Shown here piece by piece: positions 58,048-64,000 of a stretch of 64,000 bases of DNA. A program made the position numbers and the translations under genes. How positions within the stretch are numbered: position 1 is the stretch's first letter; each line of letters begins with the position of its first letter. Source of the DNA: Chimonanthus salicifolius (taxonomy: Eukaryota > Streptophyta > Magnoliopsida > Laurales > Calycanthaceae); assembly GCA_013350335.1 (NCBI GenBank), contig CM023539.1, positions 47,106,631 to 47,170,630 on the forward strand, given 5' to 3'. Below the pieces are notes generated by a model. The model saw only the letters and a program-made list of their open reading frames with translations. It did no database searches and had not been told where the DNA came from.

Positions 58048-58260
58048 TGAGTTCAATTAAAACTGAGTTTTCTTTTAATCACGCCTTGATCTGTTTGTGG
58101 CTTATCAGTGATATTCAAAGAAGAGACATGTTTTGATCTGAGGTATGTCTTTTCTAACTGTTAATTTCTTATTTACTGCAGTATCTGGTGTTCTTTTTCT
58201 TCTGTTATTCTGGTAATAAAACTTGTGGTTGTAGTCTATTGTGTAGGTTTGATATATAAA
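58048..58260 (+). terminator. 3' UTR and candidate poly(A) signal of the MYND gene
   Basis: AATAAA at 58215-58220 follows the stop by about 170 nt, with T-rich sequence around it. A gt...ag pair (about 58142-58184) could be a short 3'-UTR intron, but nothing decides it. Confidence 0.4.
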
Positions 58261-58699
58261 TCATGATTATGTGATGTTGTCCAAGTTAATTGAGGTCTAA
58301 ATGCCTGTAATCACTGTATATACAAAGTTTTGATCTTTGTTAACTAATCATAATCAGCATTAAACCCCAGTTGTTGTAGCGTGTATTTCATGTGTTAAGA
58401 GAACGCATCTCCCCAATTTATTTGTCCATTTTAGTTAATGGCTCACACCAAGGTTCTTCGAGAGTTGTAGCAGTCTATGACAAGGAGATCCTCAATGGCC
58501 TTTTTTTTTTCTATAATGATGGGATGATTTTGTAATCTATAACAAAGGAGTGGACAAGATGGAATTGTTCAAGGCTCTCGCATTGCACAGTCGAGCTTGG
58601 TGATATCACACCTGTATTTTCTGGATGATATGATTATGTTTTGCAATGAAGACCAAATCCAAGTTTTTTTTGCTGTCAGAATATCCAAGTGCTTTTAAG
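58261..58699. other. Intergenic, unannotated
   Basis: AT-rich, no coding or repeat signature seen. Confidence 0.4.
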
Positions 58700-60320
58700 C
58701 AATCTCCCAGATTCTAAAACACATGATTAATGGTCTTTTCCATTGAGAACAGAGTCCAACACCTGTCCCAATCATATGTGGTGCCAAGGTACATTTTTCA
58801 GTTACCCATTTTAGACTTTCTTGGGGAGGCAACCCAAATCCCTGACCATGTGAGATCTGGTCATGGAAAGATTCAAACAAACGCTAGCCTTATGGGGAAA
58901 ATTTCTTATCTGTCTTTTGGTGGCCAGATCACACTCATAAAGTCTACAGTCTACACTTGCCAATTTACTGGTTAACTACTTGTCGCCATTCAAAATCCCA
59001 GTGGTATTAACTAGAGCACTCGAAAATATATATATACAACAGAACTTCCTTTGGGGTGGGGTGGATGGAAAAGAAAAATACATTTAGTCAAATGGAAACT
59101 AGCAAACCTCCCTCTCTAGCATGGTGCCTTAGTTTGGAGAATACAATTCAAAGAAATTGGTCCTTGCCAGCTAAGATTTGGTAGAGATTTAGGGAGGACA
59201 GGGGGTATTTATGGAGAGAGGTATAGGGAGGAGAGTGGGTAGGTTCAGGAAAGAGTGAACTATAAAGGAGGGTCCAATATATTGAAGGAAACCTCCAATC
59301 TTGTGGTGATGATGATGTTGTGGATGACAGTAGAAACAAGATTTGTAGTAGGGGATACGTTGTTGGTGTATATACCCTGTACTGTATGTAGTTCTTAGGA
59401 CCACCATACACCATAAGCTGCATATATTTTATGTAGTCCCTAGTACTATCATATGACTGTATTTCTGTATTTCCTTTTTTACAATATTGTGTATATGCTG
59501 TGTAAGCCTCTTTTTAAACTACATATAATACAGTATATATACACCTCCAACATGCATCAAAAATTAGATTCTGGGAGATATATGGGTTGGAAGCCAATGA
59601 TTGGGGTCAATATTTAGGTGATCATATTCTATATCAAAACAAAAGGATGCGTCCATATAATATTTCATTGATCATTCGGGTGGTAGGACAATGTGGGCCT
59701 TGACCTTTTTGAAGGAACTTGATGGATCTTGAGTTACCACAGCTGGTCTTTCCTGTCACTAATAAATGATGGCATGCATCAACGGAGCAAGAAGACAAGA
59801 AGGTGGGGTCTGAGGAACCCAATGGAATTTTTTAAGTAAATTTATCTTTTCTCAGATCAAGTTGAATTATCGAAACCACTTTCAAGCTTGCCATATAAAT
59901 TGGATTGGTTCTCCTCTGCACCACCTAGGCTCATATGTTTATGTTGGACAACCACTTCAAAGAAAATCCTAATTTGATCACTTAAAATGTCTTGTTACTT
60001 CGCTATCCCTAACATTTGTTTGCTCTGTTGGACTCGGGAGGAATCAGTTGATCACATCTTCCTGCATTGTTTGTTCGTGTGACCAATTTGGTTGTATTCT
60101 TCTCACTTTCAATTTGGTTGTATTCTTCTTTCCTCCATCTCTTGGGTGCTGAAGAGCAGTTGCCAGTATCTTATGGGATGGTGGGTCCCTGTCCTTTTCA
60201 GAGAATAGTCAAATTGTTGAAACTTTTTAACTTTGACTGTTGCTTGGATCGTTTGGGAAGAAAGGAACAATAGAGAATCTTTGGTCATGTGTGGTATCTA
60301 GATAATAGAGAACCATAGAG
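58700..60320 (+). mobile_element. Decayed LINE (end of RT and zf-RVT), sense
   Basis: The plus strand reads, with frameshifts, a C-terminal RT block GKISYLSFGGQITLIKSTV (about 58895-58950; plant LINEs have RYLSFGGRITLIKSVL), then NFLWGGVDGKEKYIWSN (about 59043-59093). Further on are CLLCWTREESVDHIFLHCLF (about 60017-60076) and WIVWEERNN (about 60245-60270). The order matches L1-type ORF2. Several hundred bases between (59400-59880) are unrecognisable. Confidence 0.6.
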
Positions 60321-60978
60321 AATAAGAATGGTTCTAAGAGAGTTGGTCTCTCTCTCTCTATCTCTATCTCTATCTTCTGCTGATCAGCTCTTTAGGCAGC
60401 TCTTTGTTTGTATGTTCTTTATTATCTATCAATAAGTGTTTCTTGTCAGCTCCATCTTAATAATCCTGTGTTTCGGAGTATGAAGGCCTGTTTATAAACC
60501 TTGAAAAGTTTCTTAAACTCTTACTGTTGAATATTTCATAATTCCTCTCTTTCTACGGATGCTATTATAATATGCCCTTTGTCATCCTTGATCCTAGTAT
60601 CCTACATATCAAATACCAATTTGTACAGGAAATTTGGGGGTGTAGAGGCCTTCCCTCTATGCCCTGACTGTTTAATTGATACCAATTTTCCTTTCCTCAT
60701 TACATGCTGAACGTAGTTGATCCTAAAGAGGCTAATATTAAGGATTTCAAGCCCGGATGTTGAAATAGGATGTCTAATGCCCATCCATCCAAGGACTGCT
60801 GATTAAGAATTGCTTCCACAAATGCCATTGATTGACTTTTAGCCCATGATTTTGTAATGGTATTCATTTTTTGGCTCAACTTTTGTTGATAACCCATCTA
60901 CTCATTTAATGAGATCAGCAAATGAAGTGACAAAACTTCCTCGGAAAAAGGGGATACAAGGAGTGATCTTTATTTTTG

Positions 60979-61026
60979 CAATTCCTCTTTATATTTTTTT
61001 TGAAATGGTCAATTCCTCTTTATATT
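60979..61026 (-). mobile_element. Minute LINE insertion: 14 bp between perfect 17-nt TSDs
   Basis: Identical 17-mers caattcctctttatatt at 60979-60995 and 61010-61026 enclose only 14 nt, ttttttgaaatggt. Those 14 nt are exactly the reversed terminus of the LINE family present at 9250 and 13905. This looks like an insertion in which reverse transcription stopped almost at once after the tail. Confidence 0.75.
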
Positions 61027-61343
61027 AAGGAGTCTTCTCGGTGGTTCAACTTTGTTGTTTTCTTTCTTATTTCTAAACGTAGAGGATGATAGCATCCATC
61101 TCAGATGCCACCGGATCTTAGTGCATGTTTGTACCTTTTTTTTTTTCCCTTTAAGGGGTTATTTGTCATTTGTCTTATTAAAAAAAAATAAGGAGCATGA
61201 AAAATGAAATTTCTTTCATTCTATGAAATGAGCGCTCTTTGTTAAGGTACAAAACATGTAATATTTTCCTCTCCTTTTAAGGAATCTATTTTCCATAATT
61301 GAAGATAGAAAATCTATTGAGGAAAATAAAGAGGTTTTTGTTC

Positions 61344-61460
61344 TCGCAAAGACAATGCTTCATTTATTTCAATGAAGATTTTGATCCAAACAATCAAAGC
61401 GTCGCAAAGACAATGTTTCATTTATTTCAATGAAGATTTTGATCCAAACAATCAAAGCGT
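61344..61460 (+). repeat. 58-bp tandem duplication
   Basis: Copy 1 is 61344-61401 and copy 2 is 61402-61459. The unit begins tcgcaaagacaatg and ends aacaatcaaagcg. I see one C/T difference (gcttcat versus gtttcat), so the duplication is recent. Confidence 0.9.
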
Positions 61461-63478
61461 CAGATTTCACAACCTAACACGAATATGATTTTATAGCATT
61501 TGTTGGATAATACAAAAAGAACTTTAATATAATTTGTTCACGGAATTACTTCCTTTGAGAAAATAGACAAACGGCCTCTTAATGACATTGAGGGAAATTT
61601 ATTTGCATACTGGAATTTTTTTTTTCTCAACAGGGTATCGGGACAATTTTGCCCTTCAATATTGTGATAAATTGATAAAAAAAAAAATTAGTTTTTTAAA
61701 TTTATCATGACAAATGAAGGGCTGTATGGACCTGGTGCCCCATAGAAGAGAATTACACGTAGACAAATCAGTTGCCCATTGAGATACATGTTTCCGTGTA
61801 TGTACACTCCACATAACAGGCACTTCCTAATCATATAATCGAGTATTTTGGTGAATGGGTTAGAACTACATAACCCTAACTCAATCTTGGGCTAGATTCG
61901 GGTAAGGTGTTGAATTGGATAAAGGTTAAAAGTGAAACCCAACTCGAAATCCAAGTTGACTGGACACACGTGGGGGTCATATGGAACTGATTAGATGGAC
62001 ATCAGATGCGTTTCATATCAAAAACGGCTTTTCTGAAATTGATTATATGGAGCATTAGATGCATCCGACGGCCATCCATGTACATCATTTTTGTAGACAA
62101 TTTAAGTTGTGCCACCACAATGATGAATAATGCAGCAACAACAGGTTCCCATGGAATCTATTTTCCTTCTCCTTTCTAAATACAGATATCGACTACTGCT
62201 CCAAAAAAGAGAAAGGAAAACAGGAATCGACCGTTGGCAACGAAATTCTAGACATTGGATTGTGTATTTATTGTAAAGGTCCAAATGGTCGAAAGTGAGA
62301 CCCATCTGTGCAATGCCACATCACAGCGCACAAGTAATAAAGATGTTATGAAAAATGATAGGAACACCGGCACTTTTTATAGTGAGAAACATCTGTGCAC
62401 CTTTCCACCACTTCCTTCAAAAACACCTCCGACTCTCATCACTTCTCACATGTTAGAACATAAGAAAACAAGTGATAACATGAAGATATCTCTATCTCAC
62501 TTGTGCTGCAAATGTGCCAATTTTCAAAACTATGGATGTGTCCCAGGTAAGTCAAACTGCGGAAGCAGCATCAGTGGTCTAAATACTCATCAGTCGACTC
62601 AAAACCAAGGTGATTTCTTATCCTCGAGTGCATGATTCACAAGAACAGGTACTTAAAAGGATCAAGTTGTCTGGAATGTAAATGAAACAGGATTACACAA
62701 ATGACGCATGAAGGGAACCACACAATACAAGAGCCTCACTTTGATTTTCTGTGGGCTTTCTCTGCTTACAAATATCTGTTTGTTTTCTTCCTACTCTGAT
62801 GTCTTACATGATATTTTATGCATCCTCCAGGTATTTTCCAAATACCTGAATTATTAGGTCCACGAGCACCACAATCTTCTATAGAAACACCAAGGACCTC
62901 CCAAGCTTACGCTTCATTTAAACCAGAATAATAAAGCTGACTCGCACCACACATGCAGACGTGTACTTCTCACTGACCACATTAGAGTCCTCAAGACAGA
63001 CAAGATTACATGCCTCCTTGTTCACAGAGATCTAGCAATGCCAGGGTCTGTACAAATCCAGAAAAGATGAAATTGGTCTACAGAATTGAAAAAATATACA
63101 TAGAAATGAATAAAAGTACTCGTGTTGGATAGAATTTCCAAGCTGTTAACAGGTCAAACATGACATGAATGTATGACTTCACATATCTATTCACCTTGCA
63201 CAAGGCATGACAGTCAAAAATATACCACAGGTAAAGTAGTAACAACACGAAAAGAAAAGTGACCCCTAACATGAAGTTCGGTCCAGGCCTTGATCAACTC
63301 ATAAGAGAGAGCTCAATAAGCAACTGACACCAAAGAATTCTATTCGGCAGTATGAGATGCTATGTGAAAGAGGCAGCACTCTATCGTCCTTTAATTGATA
63401 AGCAATTAGCAATATTTATTTTATAATAATCCATCTTTATTCTTTATCTTCTTCACATTTTCCACAAAAAACATTAAA
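61461..63478. other. Intergenic DNA, possibly the 3' part of a gene beyond the right edge
   Basis: No frame in 61461-63478 carries a known domain. The segment 62640-63300 is less repetitive and of more even composition than the rest. On the minus strand it could be a 3' UTR of a gene lying to the right of the window, but this is only a guess from texture. The 126-codon frame at 62255-62635 has no recognisable motif. Confidence 0.25.
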
Positions 63479-63498
63479 TATATATATATATATATATC
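63479..63498. repeat. (TA)n microsatellite
   Basis: About ten TA units. Confidence 0.85.
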
Positions 63499-63717
63499 TT
63501 CATTGTATTATTTTATTTCACTAATTGTCTTATATATGTATTCTCGTTGATCATATTTATCCACAATCTCATGCACAAGCATGGGGTATATGGGTACCTT
63601 TTTTTTTTTGAAAATTTATTTGGGTGCACTTCCTCAAAAGTGCACCTCAGGGGACCATTATCAAGGAGAACAAATAACAAAGTTGGATGGGATACTGTAT
63701 TATAATTTGACAGGCCC

Positions 63718-63865
63718 AATCTCACCCTGATTTTCTTATTTTTTGGATAAGATAGATGTTCCCATCATATATTGGAGGCAAGACTAATCCCATAGACACA
63801 TGAAACCACTCACAAACCTCATGTATCAAGTAAGCCCAAGAGCCGTACAAATCTCACCCTGATTT
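63718..63865 (-). repeat. SINE family B with perfect 16-nt TSD
   Basis: The insert 63734-63849 (116 bp) is antisense, with its A tail seen as T6 at 63739-63744, then ggataagatagatgttccc and the family core attggaggcaagactaatccc. The flanks aatctcaccctgattt at 63718-63733 and 63850-63865 are identical, which marks a recent insertion. Confidence 0.85.
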
Positions 63866-64000
63866 GATTACAATAGTCCTTGATATCACAGTCCCTATAT
63901 TTTATAATCAATTGATACACTTGATTCACAAGAGAGTAAAACTGAGTAGATTTTGAAAATGGGAGCCACTAAAAAATAACAATTGGGCAAACTCATTTGG

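Noticed and set aside
62255..62635. 126-codon open frame as a gene
   Set aside because: It has no recognisable motif, splice context or codon texture; kept only as an unexplained region.

Overview
The window is nuclear DNA of a flowering plant. The evidence is one very large split gene with GT-AG introns, plant-type LINE, SINE and MITE relics, long AT-rich non-coding stretches, and a plant cytochrome P450 relic. There are no bacterial operons, no CRISPR array and no convincing tRNA or rRNA gene. The very long, LINE-filled introns and RTE-type LINEs would suit a large-genome lineage such as a magnoliid or early-diverging eudicot, but that placement is a guess.

Layout. (1) 1-3401: the 3' part of a dead CYP716/CYP718-like P450 gene, with two nonsense codons and the heme-ligand cysteine changed to arginine. 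(2) 3402-6300: intergenic DNA with a LINE 3' end and two copies of a tRNA-derived SINE. (3) 6663-53239: an apparently intact EXPORTIN 1 (XPO1/CRM1) gene. I could place 32 coding exons that join in frame to 1076 codons plus stop. Only about 7% of the 46.6 kb is coding; the rest is intron, heavily colonised by LINE fragments (mostly antisense to the gene), RTE fragments, at least four SINE families, microsatellites and local tandem duplications. (4) 53240-56072: XPO1 3' UTR, intergenic DNA, a Stowaway-type MITE and the promoter/leader of the next gene. (5) 56073-58047: an intronless MYND zinc-finger protein gene (plant ZMYND15/MSS51-like). Its real N-terminus lies in a different frame from the rest, which points to a 1-nt frameshift near 56364-56371, either a mutation or an assembly error. 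(6) 58048-64000: 3' UTR, a decayed sense LINE, a minute LINE insertion, a 58-bp tandem duplication and a SINE with a perfect 16-nt target-site duplication.

The genes are not functionally linked. XPO1 is the nuclear export receptor for leucine-rich NES cargo, working with RanGTP. The MYND protein is probably a zinc-binding adaptor of unknown role. The most informative signals are how retroelements landed beside splice sites of XPO1 without breaking it: a SINE that duplicated the polypyrimidine tract of exon 2, and a LINE whose insertion point is 35 nt upstream of exon 27. I found no sign of a previously undescribed biological system, and the ORFs outside the two genes are retroelement relics or chance frames.
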